From the NCBI RefSeq assembly GCF_000715075.1, contig NC_134096.1, positions 119,844,698-119,908,697 on the forward strand: a DNA stretch of 64,000 nucleotides, in the 5' to 3' direction. Each line of letters starts with the position of its first letter. Positions within the stretch are counted from its first letter, which is position 1. The translations under genes and the position numbers were made by a program. A model generated the notes under the pieces. That model saw nothing but the letters and a program-made list of their open reading frames with translations, did not search any database and was not told the DNA's origin. Source of the stretch: Nicotiana tabacum. Lineage: Eukaryota > Streptophyta > Magnoliopsida > Solanales > Solanaceae. Of this stretch, positions 11,101 to 22,796 are shown one piece after another.

Positions 11101-12652
11101 GATTGTGTAAGAGTGACATGTAGTCATTTTATTGAGTGAAGATTGAAATCAAGTATGAAGATTGTGGTAATATCATTGATTCGAGAATTTATGCCTGGAG
11201 GGCGCTCGGTTCATTTGGTTGTGGACTGTGAAAGTTTGTTCCGATTATGATGGCTATTCTTGTGTGTTATGGGGAAAAGGGTTATTATGGATCCTTGAAA
11301 GGTTATTAGCCTAGTACGGTGCAATCAGAATCAGCTTTAGGTATGTGGATGGATTTAAATATGAATATGGGCTCTATATCAGGCCGGATGTATTCATTTC
11401 AGCATAAAAGCTCCCTATGGAGGAGTATTCAGACATTGGATGTCGTTTCGTCGTCGGTTATTTCATGTAATACTATATTTTGCCGTGTGAGTTAGGAAAC
11501 AGCTTGATAAATTTCTTATATGATGAGGTTCCGCGTAGCGATGGTGTTTTGTGAGCAGGATGGCTCTCGAGATTCAGATCATATATCGCACCTTGGATGT
11601 GCTTGAGTTTTGTAGCGTATGGAGATGTCGGTCCTTCCAGGGATGATATTATACACCGAGCGTGCTTGTGTCCAATATTCGGATATTTTGTAGTAATGAG
11701 CATTCTAGCTCGGTAAGTATTTTCTTATAGATTCTTTTTGTGCGGATCTGGTGGCACGCCGCCACGGGTACGTTGTTTGGATCGGGTTGCACGCCGCAAT
11801 GGTATCATGTGTGAATCAGGTTGCATGCCGCAATAGTGTGATGTCGAGTACAGTCACCTATATTCTATTTTGTGTGTTTTTTGTCCCGTTTTCTGAGGAA
11901 GGTTCATGACACCTTTTCAGTTGTCTAATTAGTCACGTGGGTTGAGTAATCCTTTCAAGAGTTCGTTTTTCCTATGTATCGCAATCGAGTCCGTATCTTA
12001 TTAGTTCATTGTGGAGTCATATGAGGCTTTTTGATCGTGTCTGAGGTGGTTTATTGCCTGAGCATCTTATACTTGGTGAGACGAGATTATTGGATTCGGG
12101 ATAAGTGCGGTCGGATTATATGAAGAGTAATAAAGAGCAAATACCATTATTTGGTTATAATGACGCAATGATTCTTGTCAGAAGGATAAACTCAATAATT
12201 GTTGACTCGGCAGTTGGTTATGAATTTCTACACATTTCTTCCATCGTGGAAGCATTTCAAGAGTTGGAACAGGACTTATATGTACCATGAGGTGTGTTGT
12301 GAACATCAGATTCGTGGAATTTTGGCTATTGTTATCGGAGGATGTTATTATAGTCATGTGAATGATGTCGTGCATGGTATAAATTCAACAAAGGTATGTA
12401 ATCTTGTATTGGTGCATCGTGTAGTGATTGATACAACATTCATAGGTTGGAAACAGTTATGGTGGAGAATTCTGGATGTTAGAATTGGGCTCTATGGCTT
12501 ATTTGCCTAAATAAAGGGGAGAATTTTCAGATTGGCTCGAGTTAATGTGCTCAATTGGGTGTGGTAGCAGAGGTAGGTGCACGAGGTGTTAAATAGTGAT
12601 TTTGGATAACTTCGGAACACTCCTTAGCACGTTCGAGGATGAACGTATATTT
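8173..12652 (+). other. Interior of element C, no coding capacity seen
   Basis: The first ~100 bases (to GGTACGGAGACGTCTGTGCT near 8250) resemble the leader beside B's primer site (complement near 20200-20280), so C and B are related. From there to 12600 I see no Gag, protease, RT or integrase motif in either strand. Small open frames (for example 9779-9961 and 12105-12510) have no recognisable domain. GGTTGCACGCCGCAATGG-like repeats occur near 11780-11835. From 12625 the text converges on the shared 3' end (CACGTTCGAGGATGAACG). Confidence 0.75.
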
Positions 12653-12665
12653 AAGTGGGAGAGAA
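12653..12665 (+). other. Polypurine tract of element C
   Basis: AAGTGGGAGAGAA, immediately before the 3' LTR start TGTAACGACCC. Confidence 0.85.
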
Positions 12666-13549
12666 TGTAACGACCCAACCGATCGTTTTGACTTTTACAA
12701 CCCCGTTCCCCTAAATAAAACTTTACGTATGTGCTTTAATGATTTATGACTTGCGAGGATGGTTGGTTGGGGATTTAGAAGTGTTTGGGTTGAAATTGGA
12801 ATACTTGGTTCCTTAAGTTGGCTTTAAAAGGCCAAGTTTGACTTTGGTTAACACTTTGAGCAAACGGACTCGGATCAGTGTTTTGACAGTTTCAGTAGGT
12901 CCTCCGTAATTTGGGGCTTGGGCGTATGCCCGGAATCAAATTCCGAGGTCCCTAGTCCGAGATATGGAATTTTGATGAAATAATTAAAAACTTTAAGTTC
13001 AAATAGTGACCGGATGTCGAATTATGTGCAAACGACCCCGGAATAGAATTTTGATGATTCCAACAGCTCTGTATGGTGATTTTGGACTTAGGAGCGTGAT
13101 CGAAATTTTATTTAGAAGTCCGTAGTGAAATTAGGTTTGAAATGGCTAAAACAAGAATTTAAGTTTGGAAGTTTGACCGAGGAATTGACTTTTTCATACC
13201 AGAGTCGGAATACAGTTCCGAAAATTTTCATAGCTCTGTTATGACATTTATGACTTGTGTGCAAAATTTAAGGTCAATCGGAGTTGATTTGATAGGTTTC
13301 GACATTGAATGTAGAAGTTAAAAATTCTTAGTTTCATTAAGCTTGAATTGGGGTATGATTCGTGGTTTTAGCGTTGTTTGATGTGATTTAGAGGTTTGAC
13401 TAAGTTTGTATGATGTTTTAGGACTTGTTGGTATATTTGATTGACGTCCCAAGGGCCTCCGGTGAGTTTCGGATGGTTAACGGATCAAAATTTGGACTTA
13501 AACAGCTGCTGCAATTTTTCTCTTCTAATGGAAATTCTGGGTTGTGATC

Positions 13550-13785
13550 GAGCCCAAGATCGAGGCCCAAAATCGAGGCTCAAAAAAATCGAAGCCCAAA
13601 AATCGAGCTGCCAAGATCGAACTCCCAAGATCGAGCTCCCAAGATCGAGCTCCCAAGATCGAGCTCTCAAGATCAAGCTCCCATGATCGAGCTCCCAAGA
13701 TCGAGCTCCCATGTTCGAGCTCCCGAGATCGAGCTCCCAAGATCGAGCTCCCATGATCGAGCTCCCCTGATCGAACTAGGCCGAT
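13550..13785 (+). repeat. 14-bp minisatellite in 3' LTR of C
   Basis: Same AAGATCGAGCTCCC unit as 6010-6306 with about 17 copies and a different order of variants, showing unit gain and loss since insertion. Confidence 0.9.
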
Positions 13786-14488
13786 CTGTAAGTTATAAAA
13801 ATAGAGGCATTCGACCCATTTGCCATTTTTGACAAACTTGAGCTTGAGCAGAGGCGACGTTTGACAGATTTTCAAGGAAAGACATTTGGGGTAAGTGATT
13901 CCAACTCGGATTTGGTCTATATACACAAATATATCATTGTTTTCACCATTTAATTAGTGTTTTGAGATTGAAATTTGGAAAATTTTAGAAATCTCATAGA
14001 AACGAATTTTTGAGATTTCGATATCGATTTGGAGTCGGATTTGAGTGAAACTGGTATGGTTGGACTCGTAATTGAATGGGTTGTCGTATTTCATAACTTT
14101 CACCAGATTCTGAGATATGGACCCCACGGATGAATTTTTAATTAATTTCGGGATTTTTATTAAAAATGTAGTATTTTCTTATAGAATTGATTCCTATAAA
14201 TTTTAGTGATTGTATCGAATTATTTTTGGTTAGATTCGAGCCAATCGAAGTTTGGATAATCGAGGAAAAGGCCTACTAGTGGATTAAATTGGAGCAAGAC
14301 GAGGTAAGTCTCTTGTCTAATCTTATAAGGGCAAAATTACCCCGTAGGGATTAAATTAAATAATTATTACTAACTGCGGGGGCTACGTACGCACGAGGTG
14401 ATGAGAGTCCATGCGTAGCTACTATTAATGCTAAAGTCTGGGTAGTTTAGGACTCAAAGCATGAATTACTTGTGTAAATTATATTCTT

Positions 14489-14639
<151 letters not shown>

Positions 14640-15708
14640 TAAAGATATTAAAGGATGGAAACCTCATATGTTTGATTTTCTGTTTAAATTAATTAATTGT
14701 TAAAAGAAATTGTTCTTCCTCCCGAATTTATCTTATAATAAATATACTCTCCTTCCGGAGGTACATAAGAAAATGTCCTCCTTTCTTGTGAAGCGGGCCG
14801 AATGTCTCGGCAGGATAGATGCATCTATGGATCGCGCCGCATGTCCCTCGGCAGTGTACACGACACTCTGGATCGGGCCGTACGTCCTCGGCAGAAATCG
14901 TACTTAATAATAATAATTACACGATACCTTAATAGTTTATTTCAGCTTACGAAGTTAATTGATAAATTGGAACTCTTTGTAATTTAAAGAATTATTATTC
15001 CTGTTTGTTAATGAATTATTGTTGTTTCTGAAAATGAGACTAATTGATAAATTGGAAATTTATTGGAATTGAAAGAATTTAATTACTTCTGCTGGTTCAA
15101 TAAAATTATAGTTAATTCTGTGAATCACGTTGATATAAATATTTCTATTTTCATGATTATTTAATATTATTGACCCATAGTGAGTGTCAAAGTCGGCTAT
15201 CTCCTCTCTACCACTTCGAGATTAGGCTTGATACTTACTGGGTACATGTTATTTTCGTACTCATACTGCGCTTGCTGCATATTTTATTTTGCAGGTACAT
15301 GTATATATAGCGGCCTTGTGGGCGCAGAGGTGTGGTTAATAATTGTGGGGAGATAGGTGAGCTGCATTCTATATTACAATCCACAACAAATAGAGTCTCC
15401 TTCAGAGTTATTATATTTTCCTATCTAATTTGTATTCTAGACAGATGCTGTATTTTATTTTAATTCCCTAGTAAATGCTCATGCACTTGTGTCATCGAAT
15501 TTTGGGATGATTATGGATTGTACTGTATTGGAAATTTTTAAAGATATTAGTACGTATTTTGTAAATGTCATCTTCTGCTATTTAATTGAGGGGAACAACT
15601 ATGACTTCAAAAACATTAAAATGAGAATTTATTTTGTATTTATTGTTGGCTTGTCTGACAGCGGTGTCCGACGCTATCACGACCTATAGGTGAAATTGGG
15701 TCGTGACA

Positions 15709-16301
15709 CACTCACCAACCATAAATGCCAAATCACGAACCTTACGGTCCGCATAACTCTTCTGCCTGGACTGGGCTGTGCGAAGTCTCTCCTGAATCAC
15801 CTTCACCTTATCCAGGGCATCCTGGACCAAATCTATTCCCAACAATCGGGCCTCGCCCGGCTCAAACCATCCCACTGGGGACCGGCACCGCCTACCATAC
15901 AAAGCCTCATACGGTGCTATCTGAATACTGGACTGGTAACTGCTGTTGTAAGCAAACTCTGTAAGTGGAAAGTATTGGTCCCATGACCCTCCGAACTCCA
16001 TCACACAGGCACAGAGCATATCCTCAAGAATCTGAATCGTGCGCTCGGACTGCCCGTCCGTCTGAGGGTGAAAGGTCGTGCTCAGCTCCACCCTAGTACC
16101 CAACTCGTGATGTACGGCTCTCCAAAACCATGATGTGAACTGTGTACCTCTGTTTGAAATGATGGATACTGGAATACCATGAAGGCGGACAATCTCTCTG
16201 ACTTGGTCAGCTAATCCACGATCACCCAAATAGCATCGAAGTTTCTCAAAGTCCGTGAAAGTCCAACTACAAAGTCCATGGTGATCCGCTCCCACTTCCA
16301 C
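15709..16301 (-). pseudogene. Element B integrase, catalytic core (second half)
   Basis: Minus strand. Integrase joins retroelement DNA to the chromosome. Visible parts are REIVRLHGIPVSIISNRGTQF, then TTFHPQTDGQSERTIQ with the catalytic Glu, then ALYGRRCRSPVGWFEPGE and RDLAFMVGE, where element C interrupts. The second catalytic Asp of the DDE triad (normally in a SDRGTQF context) is Asn here. Before REIVRLHG a frameshift and a loss of roughly 20 residues separate it from the first half. The last codons before the stop at 15684 belong to C's LTR. Confidence 0.88.
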
Positions 16302-16726
16302 TCTGGGATCTCTAACCTCTGAAGTAATCCACCCAGCCTCTGGTGCTCATATTTGAACTGCTGACAGTTGAGACACTTGGCCACAAACCCAACTATATCC
16401 TTCTTCATCCTCCTCCACCAGTAGTGCTGTCTCAAATCCTGGTACATCTTCGCGGCACCGGGATGAATGGAGTACCGCGAGCTGTGGGCCTCCTCGAGAA
16501 TCAACTCCCGAAGCCCATCTACATTGGGCACACAGATCCAGACCTGTATCCTCATCACACCGTCATCACCAATAGTCACATCTCTGGCATCACCTCGCCG
16601 AACCCTGTCCTGAAGAACTAGAAGATGAGGATCATCATACTGGCACTTCCTGATACGGTCATAAAGAGAAAACCGAGCAACCACACAAGCTAATACTCGG
16701 CTAGGCTCTAAAATATCCAATCTCAC
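16211..16726 (-). pseudogene. Element B integrase, zinc-binding domain and first catalytic Asp
   Basis: Minus strand, 171 codons. HSSRYSIHPGAAKMYQDLRQ and the CLNCQQFKYEHQ stretch give the His/Cys zinc-binding module. ITMDFVVGLSRT has the first catalytic Asp. The frame ends at a stop after IWVIVD, and true homology continues in another frame. Upstream, a stop near 16745 and a frameshift near 16795 separate it from RNase H. Confidence 0.88.
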
Positions 16727-16758
16727 GAACTTGCTGGCTAAGGCCTAAACATCCAAGG

Positions 16759-16995
16759 CTAAGGGCCTCTCATCTGCCGGAAGATATGCCAAATCCCCAA
16801 ACTCTCTGCCCGGCGACTCAAGGCGTCGGCCACTACATTGGCCTTCCCCCGGTGGTACAATATAGTGATATCATAGTCTTTAAGTAGCTCCAACCACCTT
16901 CGCTGACACAAATTAAGGTCCTTCTGCCTGAGCAACTGCTGCAAACTCCGGTGATCAGTGTACATCTCACAAGGAACACCGTACAAATAATGACG
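16759..16995 (-). pseudogene. Element B RNase H, C-terminal part
   Basis: [20 protein letters not shown] and [20 protein letters not shown] are the standard C-terminal RNase H motifs of gypsy Pol. It is in the same frame as the 683-codon frame ending at 16996. Only one stop (a TAG where Trp is usual, at 16996-16998) separates them. The text after LGIWHIF is out of frame. Confidence 0.88.
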
Positions 16996-19047
16996 CTAGA
17001 TCTTCAGGGCGTGAACAATAGCTGCTAACTCGAGATCATGGACCGGATAATTCTTCTCATACACCTTTAACTGTATAGACGCGTAGGAAATCACCCTACC
17101 ATCCTGCACCAATACCGCTCTAAGGCCAATCCTCGAGGCATCACAATAGACATTGTAGGACCCTGAACCTGTAGGCAATACTAATACTAGGGATGTAGTC
17201 AAAGCTATCTTAAGCTTCTGAAAGCTCTCCTCACACTCCTCGGTCCACCTGAACGGAGCACCCTTCTGGGTCAGCCTGGTCATATGTGCTGCAATGGATG
17301 AAAATCCCTCCACAAAGCGATGGTAATACCCAACCAAACCAAGGAAACTGCGGATCTCCATAGCTGATGACGGTCTAGGACAACTCTGCACTGCCTCCAC
17401 CTTTTTCGGATCTAACTTGATCCCATCACAAGACACTATGTGGCCCAAGAATGCCACTGAATCAAGCCAGAATTCACACTTAGAAAATTTTGCATACAAC
17501 CTCTTTTCCCTCAAAGTCTGAAGCACGGTCCTCAGGTGTTGCTCATGATCTTCCCAAGACCGGGAAAATACCAGGATGTCATCAATAAACACAATGACGA
17601 AGAAATCAAGATAAGGCCAGAACACATTGTGCATCAAAAGCATAAAGGCTGATGGGGCATTGGTCAGCCCAAATGACATGACAAGAAACTCATAGGGACC
17701 ATATCTGGTCCTAAAAGCAGTTTTCGGGATATCCGACTCCCGAATCTTCAACTGATGACAGCCAGAACGCAAGTCAATCTTGGAAAACACCCTGGCACCC
17801 TGTAACTGATCAAATAAATCATCGATGTGAGGCAAAGGATACCTGTTATTCACTGTAACCTTGTTCAACTGCCGATAATCAATACACATACGCATAGAAC
17901 CATCCTTCTTCTTCACAAATAAGACCAGAGCACCCCAAGGTGATACACTGGGTCTGATGAAACCCTTATCAAGCAACTCCTGCAACTGCTCCTTCAACTC
18001 CTTCAACTTAGGAGGAGCCATACTATAAGGAGGAATAGATATGGGCTGAATGACCGGCAACAAATCAATGCCGAAATCAATATCTCTATCGGGAGGCATA
18101 CCCGGAAGATCGGCTGGAAACACATCAGGGAAGTCCCTCACTACTGGGACTGGCTCAACTATAGGTGTATCAATACTGACATCTCTCACATAGGCCAAAT
18201 ACGCATCACACCCCTTCTCAACCATTCGCTGAGCCTTAAGAAATGAAATGACCCTGCGAGAAGTATACTCTAAGGTACCTCTCCACTCTAATCTCGGCAA
18301 GTCTGGCATAGCCAGCGTCACAGTCTTAGCGTGATAAATAAGAATAGCATAATGGGGCGACAACCAGTCCATGCCCAAGATAACATCAAAATCTACCATA
18401 TTGACTAATAACAAATCGGCTCTGGACTCAAAATCACTAGGAGCAATCAAACACGACCGATATACATGGTCCACAATGATAGAATCTCCCACGGGAGTAG
18501 ATACATAAACTGGGGAACTCAAAGAATCCCGAGATATCCCCAAACGTGGAGAAAAATAAGAAAACACATATGAATACGTAGAGCCTGGGTCAAATAATAC
18601 GGATACATCCCTATGACAGACAGGGAAGATACCTGTGATGATTGAATCTGAAGCAATGGCCACAGAACGGGCTGGAAGGGCATAGTACCTGGCCTGGCCT
18701 CCCCCTCTAGGGCGAGCTCGACCTCCTTGACCTCCACCTCGAGCTGGCTGAGGAGGTGGGGTGGTAGCTGGTGCTGGAAGAATGGCCGGAGGACCCGGTG
18801 GAGTACGTGAAGGCTGATAAGTCTGTGAAGGTGCACCGCTCCTGGCTTTGGGGAAATCTCTAACCATGTGACGAGTGTCACCACACTCAAAACAACCCTT
18901 CGGAGGACGTGGCGGCTGAGACTGACTCAGACCTGGCCAGCTAGACTGGTCAGTAATAGCACCTCGAGCAGGAGGCACACTGAATACTGGCGGTGCATAA
19001 TAGGGCTCCTGAGGTATATGGTGGAGCTGGAACACCACTGGCTGCAA
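16996..19047 (-). CDS. Element B Gag C-terminus, protease, reverse transcriptase, RNase H (683 codons, open)
   Basis: This is the longest open frame in the window. Order: a Gag zinc knuckle near residue 53 ([16 protein letters not shown], where the last Cys of CX2CX4HX4C is Phe), a proline/glycine/arginine-rich linker, an aspartic protease ([12 protein letters not shown] near residue 150), RT with [25 protein letters not shown] and the catalytic FIDDILVF, then RNase H beginning [20 protein letters not shown]. It ends at a premature TAG inside RNase H. Copying and processing functions would belong to a full polyprotein; alone this fragment is not a working Pol. The N-terminal start is arbitrary because it joins the Gag frame through a frameshift near 19047-19177. 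Confidence 0.9.
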   Translation of the reverse strand: MQPVVFQLHHIPQEPYYAPPVFSVPPARGAITDQSSWPGLSQSQPPRPPKGCFECGDTRHMVRDFPKARSGAPSQTYQPSRTPPGPPAILPAPATTPPPQPARGGGQGGRARPRGGGQARYYALPARSVAIASDSIITGIFPVCHRDVSVLFDPGSTYSYVFSYFSPRLGISRDSLSSPVYVSTPVGDSIIVDHVYRSCLIAPSDFESRADLLLVNMVDFDVILGMDWLSPHYAILIYHAKTVTLAMPDLPRLEWRGTLEYTSRRVISFLKAQRMVEKGCDAYLAYVRDVSIDTPIVEPVPVVRDFPDVFPADLPGMPPDRDIDFGIDLLPVIQPISIPPYSMAPPKLKELKEQLQELLDKGFIRPSVSPWGALVLFVKKKDGSMRMCIDYRQLNKVTVNNRYPLPHIDDLFDQLQGARVFSKIDLRSGCHQLKIRESDIPKTAFRTRYGPYEFLVMSFGLTNAPSAFMLLMHNVFWPYLDFFVIVFIDDILVFSRSWEDHEQHLRTVLQTLREKRLYAKFSKCEFWLDSVAFLGHIVSCDGIKLDPKKVEAVQSCPRPSSAMEIRSFLGLVGYYHRFVEGFSSIAAHMTRLTQKGAPFRWTEECEESFQKLKIALTTSLVLVLPTGSGSYNVYCDASRIGLRAVLVQDGRVISYASIQLKVYEKNYPVHDLELAAIVHALKI

Positions 19048-19071
19048 GAAGACCTGAATGAAAAGGGAGAC

Positions 19072-19761
19072 TCACAAAACCCCTACCATAGCGTGTTGCC
19101 GGTGCACGAGCTCTTGAGTAATGACCAGTCTCTCGAGACCTCTTGGCCTCCCTCTCCTCTCTGTCCCGGGCGAACATCCCTCCACTCTCCTGGCAATGCT
19201 CACTGCCTGCTGATAAATGATGTCCATCTCCAACTCCCTGGCCATACTGGTTCGAATACTGAGGTGGAGTACCTCAATGAAGCGACGAACCCTCTCTCTG
19301 ACTGTAGCAACCAGAGCCGGCGCATGGCGAGCTAACTCACTGAAACGGACAGCATACTCCGACATAGTCATAGCACCCTGACACAGCTGCTCAAACTCTG
19401 TGCGCCAAGCATCCATGAGGCTTTGAGGAACATACTCACGCAAGAACATCTCTGAAAACTGAGTCCAAGTGAGTGAGGCTGCCTCATCCGGACTACTCAG
19501 CCCATAGGCAAGCCACCACTGATATGCCACTCCCCTCAGCTGGAAAGCGGTGAAAGAAACCCCACTAGTCTCCTCAATGTCCATAGTGCGGAGAATACGA
19601 TGGCACTCCTCAAGAAAACCCAGGGCATAATCTGAAGCTACTCCGCTGAAAGTAGGTGGGTGGTACTTCCTATACCTCTCAAGTCTGAGCTGCTCTGCCT
19701 CAGAAGTAGCTACCATGGTCTCATGCTGAACCGGAGCGAATATACTCTGGGGCCTAATCAA
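19072..19761 (-). CDS. Element B Gag, capsid-like domain
   Basis: 229 codons on the minus strand with the plant retrotransposon Gag fold: LRLERYRKYHPPTFSGVASD, ECHRILRTMDIEE, FQLRGVAYQWWLAY, WTQFSEMFLREYVPQSL and MTMSEYAVRFSELARHAP. Gag packages element RNA in cytoplasmic particles. The frame opens without an ATG (TTG at the end), in another frame than the N-terminal Gag piece at 19772-20095. Near its C-terminus it runs out of frame into GRPRGLERLV. Confidence 0.88.
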   Translation of the reverse strand: MIRPQSIFAPVQHETMVATSEAEQLRLERYRKYHPPTFSGVASDYALGFLEECHRILRTMDIEETSGVSFTAFQLRGVAYQWWLAYGLSSPDEAASLTWTQFSEMFLREYVPQSLMDAWRTEFEQLCQGAMTMSEYAVRFSELARHAPALVATVRERVRRFIEVLHLSIRTSMARELEMDIIYQQAVSIARRVEGCSPGTERRGRPRGLERLVITQELVHRQHAMVGVL

Positions 19762-19771
19762 CCTGGACCCT

Positions 19772-20095
19772 CTACTCAGGAGTGCGAGCTGCGGGAGTTT
19801 GTGCCCCTCCCCAAGCCTGAGATGTAGCGGGAGCTATCGGAAATAGTCCATCTTGAGCTAGAGTGATGAACTTGCTCATGAACTGAGCTAAAGTCTCCTG
19901 GAGGGCTGGAGTAGAAATAGGGATCTCTGGTGCCGGCCCTCCAGCTGGAGCTGCTGGGGGCTCCTCTGACGCAGCTCTCGCAGGTGCTCGGGCTGCACCG
20001 CGTGGTCGTCCTCTACCCCGACCCCGGCCTCTGACGACTCTGACAGGGGGCTCGGGTGCCTGATCGTTGGTCCTCCCGGTACGGGTCCTCACCAT
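19772..20095 (-). CDS. Element B Gag N-terminus
   Basis: 107 codons starting with a true ATG (MVRTRTGRTNDQAPEPPVRV), about 190 bp downstream of the primer site, as expected for Gag. It is basic and Ala/Pro-rich (VRGRGRGRGRPRG), then ALQETLAQFMSKFITLAQDG. It ends at a TAG; a one-base shift is needed to continue into the capsid part. Confidence 0.85.
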   Translation of the reverse strand: MVRTRTGRTNDQAPEPPVRVVRGRGRGRGRPRGAARAPARAASEEPPAAPAGGPAPEIPISTPALQETLAQFMSKFITLAQDGLFPIAPATSQAWGGAQTPAARTPE

Positions 20096-20281
20096 CTGTG
20101 AGAAAGAATAGAATAGAGTTTTAGAATTTTGATGTCAATAACTCGCACGACAAGGAAATCAAAGGAATAGGATTGTTCTTAACAGTTACATAGCCTCCCG
20201 AAGATAAGTATAGACGTCTCCACACCGATCCGCGAGACTCTACTAAATCGATTTGTGACTCACGACACCTATGAATCTAGA

Positions 20282-20293
20282 GCTCTGATACCA
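20282..20293 (-). other. Primer binding site of element B (initiator-Met tRNA)
   Basis: Minus strand TGGTATCAGAGC, three bases from the inner end of the 5' LTR (20297). Confidence 0.93.
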
Positions 20294-20882
20294 ACTTGTC
20301 ACGACCCAATTTCCCCTCCGTGTGACGTTGTGTCAGCACCTAGTCTCTACAACTAGGTAAGCCTAACATTTTGAGGAATAATGAATTAAAAATATAAATT
20401 TAACCAACTATTCAAAAATATAGAACAAATCCCAAAACCCGAAACATCGTGAATCACAAACTACAGAAGGAAAGATCTAGTGTCTCTATACATCAGAGTC
20501 TAACAAGGAAAAATACAGAAGATAATGGACATGGGAAAGAGTAGAAGGGGACTCAGAGGTTTGCGGACGCGACAGATATACCTTGAAATCTCCAAAGCTG
20601 TCCCGGCTCACTGATAGTGCGGCTGATAAGGTGCACATAGATCTACACACGAAAAATATATGCAGAGAGTAGCATGAGTACACCACAATGGTACCCAGTA
20701 AGTGTCAAGCCTAACCTCGGTCGAGTAGTGATGAGGTCAGGTCAAGGCTCTACCGGAGTAAATATAATAAATTAAACAGTAAAAGATATAAGTAAAGTTT
20801 ACGGTAACACAGTTAAAGAAATTCTTGAAAATTTAACAGTTAAGGGAGCCCTCGGCTCAAAACAAGGTAAACACAATGTGCA

Positions 20883-21130
20883 AACTCCTGGGATACCGTC
20901 CCGTAGTTCCGAATGAATATGCAGTACAGGGGGGATCTCCCGGAATACGTTCGTAGTCCCAAAGTAAATATGCAATGTTGGGGGATATCCCGGAATACGT
21001 CCCTAGTCCAAAAATAAATATACAAGACAGGGGGATCTCCCGGAATACGTCCGTAGTCCGGATTTAAATATGCAAGATAGGGGGATCTCTCGGAATACGT
21101 CTGTAGTCCCAATTTAAATATGCAACGCAA
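20883..21130 (-). repeat. 50-bp tandem repeat x5 in 5' LTR of B
   Basis: Same unit as 2613-2862 (GGGGGATCTCCCGGAATACG and variants) with the same 50-bp spacing and five copies. Confidence 0.82.
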
Positions 21131-21979
21131 GATGAAATGAGAGGTATGGCATCGAGTTATACAGTTTACACTGAACACAAATAAGGAAGGTAGGGACTCA
21201 ACTAAGCATGGCGCACAGAATGTCAAATAGGTAGTTAAAACACGTAAGCATGCTTCTCTAATCTAAGCTAAACACTTAAACGTACTAGTGCAATTTAATA
21301 AGGGAAAAACATTTTACGATTTAGAAAGGAAAAACAGGATTTTTGCAATAATAGCCCGTGTACGTACTCGTCACCTCATATACACGACGCCCACACATCA
21401 ATTAATATCAAACATCCTAAGGGAAAAATCCCCAACATAAGGTTAGGCAAGCCACTTACCTCGAACCGCTCAAATCAACTCGATGTCACATTCTTGCCAC
21501 GAGTATCCATCTCCAAATGGCCTGAATCTATTCAAATTAATTGCATAATATAAATATAACTACAAGTAACTAATTTAACTAATTAATTTGAAGCTGAAGC
21601 GTGAAATTAGGAAAAATACCCAAAAAGTCTCCCCGGGCCCACGTCCCGGATTCGGGTAAAAATTACAAATTATGAACATCCATTCACTCACGAGTTCACT
21701 CGAACAAACATTATCTAAATTTGACGTCAAATTCCCATTCAAATCTCAGATTTTTAATTGGGGAACTGTTTCCCCCCATTTCCAAACTTCTGCCCTCAAA
21801 TTCCTTAATTATACGAGGAAAATAACAATAGATTAATGTATTATGATCAAAATAGAGTTAGAATTAGTTACCCAATAGTTCTCCTTCAAAATCTCTCGAG
21901 AAATCGTCTCCCACCGAGCTCTAAAACGAATTTTGTGTTATGAAATTTCAAACCCTCGAAATCCCTTTTTCTGCCCAGC

Positions 21980-22290
21980 GATCTTTGCACCTGCGGTCGT
22001 TTCTCGCACCTGCGGATACCGCACCTGGGGTCCAAATGACGCATCTGTGCATTTCATTTACCTCCTCTACCTCCGCACCTGCGATGAAAGGGTCGCACCT
22101 ATGCGTGCGCGCGTGCGGAAATCCCTTCCGCTTCTGCGGACCTTGCGCACATGCGATGACCCTAACGCATCTGCGGGCACCGCAGATGCAGAATTCACCT
22201 CGCACCTGTATCCCCGAGCACTCCTCCACCTTTCCGCTTCTGCGCTTTCCTCTCAGCACGTGCGATCCCGCACCTACGGTCTCTCCACCG
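21980..22290 (-). repeat. CpG-rich GCACCTGCGG cassette in 5' LTR of B
   Basis: Repeated words GCACCTGCGG, CGCACCTGCGATG and CATCTGCGGGCACCGCAG. It is longer than in the partner LTR because of an extra GC-rich piece near 22000-22120. Confidence 0.65.
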
Positions 22291-22572
22291 CAGGTGCGAA
22301 AAAACGAGATGCCTAAAGACTTCAGCAGCAACAAAAATCCAACATTTCGATCCGTTAAGCACTCGAAACTCACCCGAGGCCCCTGGGACCTCAACCAAAC
22401 ATACCAACCAATCCTAAAATGCCATACGAACTTAGTCGAGCCTTCAAACCACATCGAACAACACTAAAATCATGAATTAAGCACGGATTCAAGCCTAAGA
22501 AATTAGAATTTTCCAAATTCTACAAACGACGTCGAACCACATCAAATCTAGTCCGAATGACCTCAAATTTTA

Positions 22573-22796
22573 GATTGTCCCATGTTGCCGAGCATGCTAG
22601 GCGCCAATCTCGCAGAGATACTCTTGAGGAGGTACATGCTCGTATCTTCGACCTCATGGCTGATATCGAAAGTGCGGAGGTTTTGGAGGATGAGGCCGGA
22701 GCTTTGCTTTCCGATGATGAAGACTCTGTGAGTGGATTCGAGAGCGGAGGAGATGTTGATGAAGCTCCCGAAGATGCGGCTCCCGAGGCGGACTAG
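22573..22796 (+). pseudogene. Antisense gene (aORF) of element A, last exon
   Basis: Plus strand, resuming the gene broken at 2030: RLSHVAEHARRQSRRDTLEE, then a helix and a very acidic tail (LLSDDEDSVSGFESGGDVDE...) ending at TAG 22794-22796. The join lacks some codons, because B's outer LTR end and part of the host text were deleted together. 22797-22900 has T-rich text and TTTGTAAATA-like sequence suitable for a plant 3' UTR. Confidence 0.75.

Larger units (their letters stand above)
20297..22572 (-). repeat. 5' LTR of element B, outer end deleted
   Basis: It matches 2031-4666 from TGTCACGACCC to CCTCAAATTTTA, where the alignment stops at 22572. About 425 bp, including the U3 terminus TGTAACGACCC, are missing. 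The next base resumes the antisense gene of A (AGATTGTCCCATGTTGCC). It has the 50-bp array at 20883-21130 and the CpG-rich GCACCTGCGG cassette at 21980-22290. Without its U3 end this copy of B probably has an impaired promoter. Confidence 0.88.

Noticed and set aside
8173..12652. Hidden host genes in the interior of C
   Set aside because: No long frame, splice-supported exon chain or recognisable domain on either strand; open frames are at chance length.
21933..22467. Three overlapping frames of 127-175 codons on both strands
   Set aside because: They lie in B's LTR over the GCACCTGCGG cassette; low stop content follows from GC-rich text.
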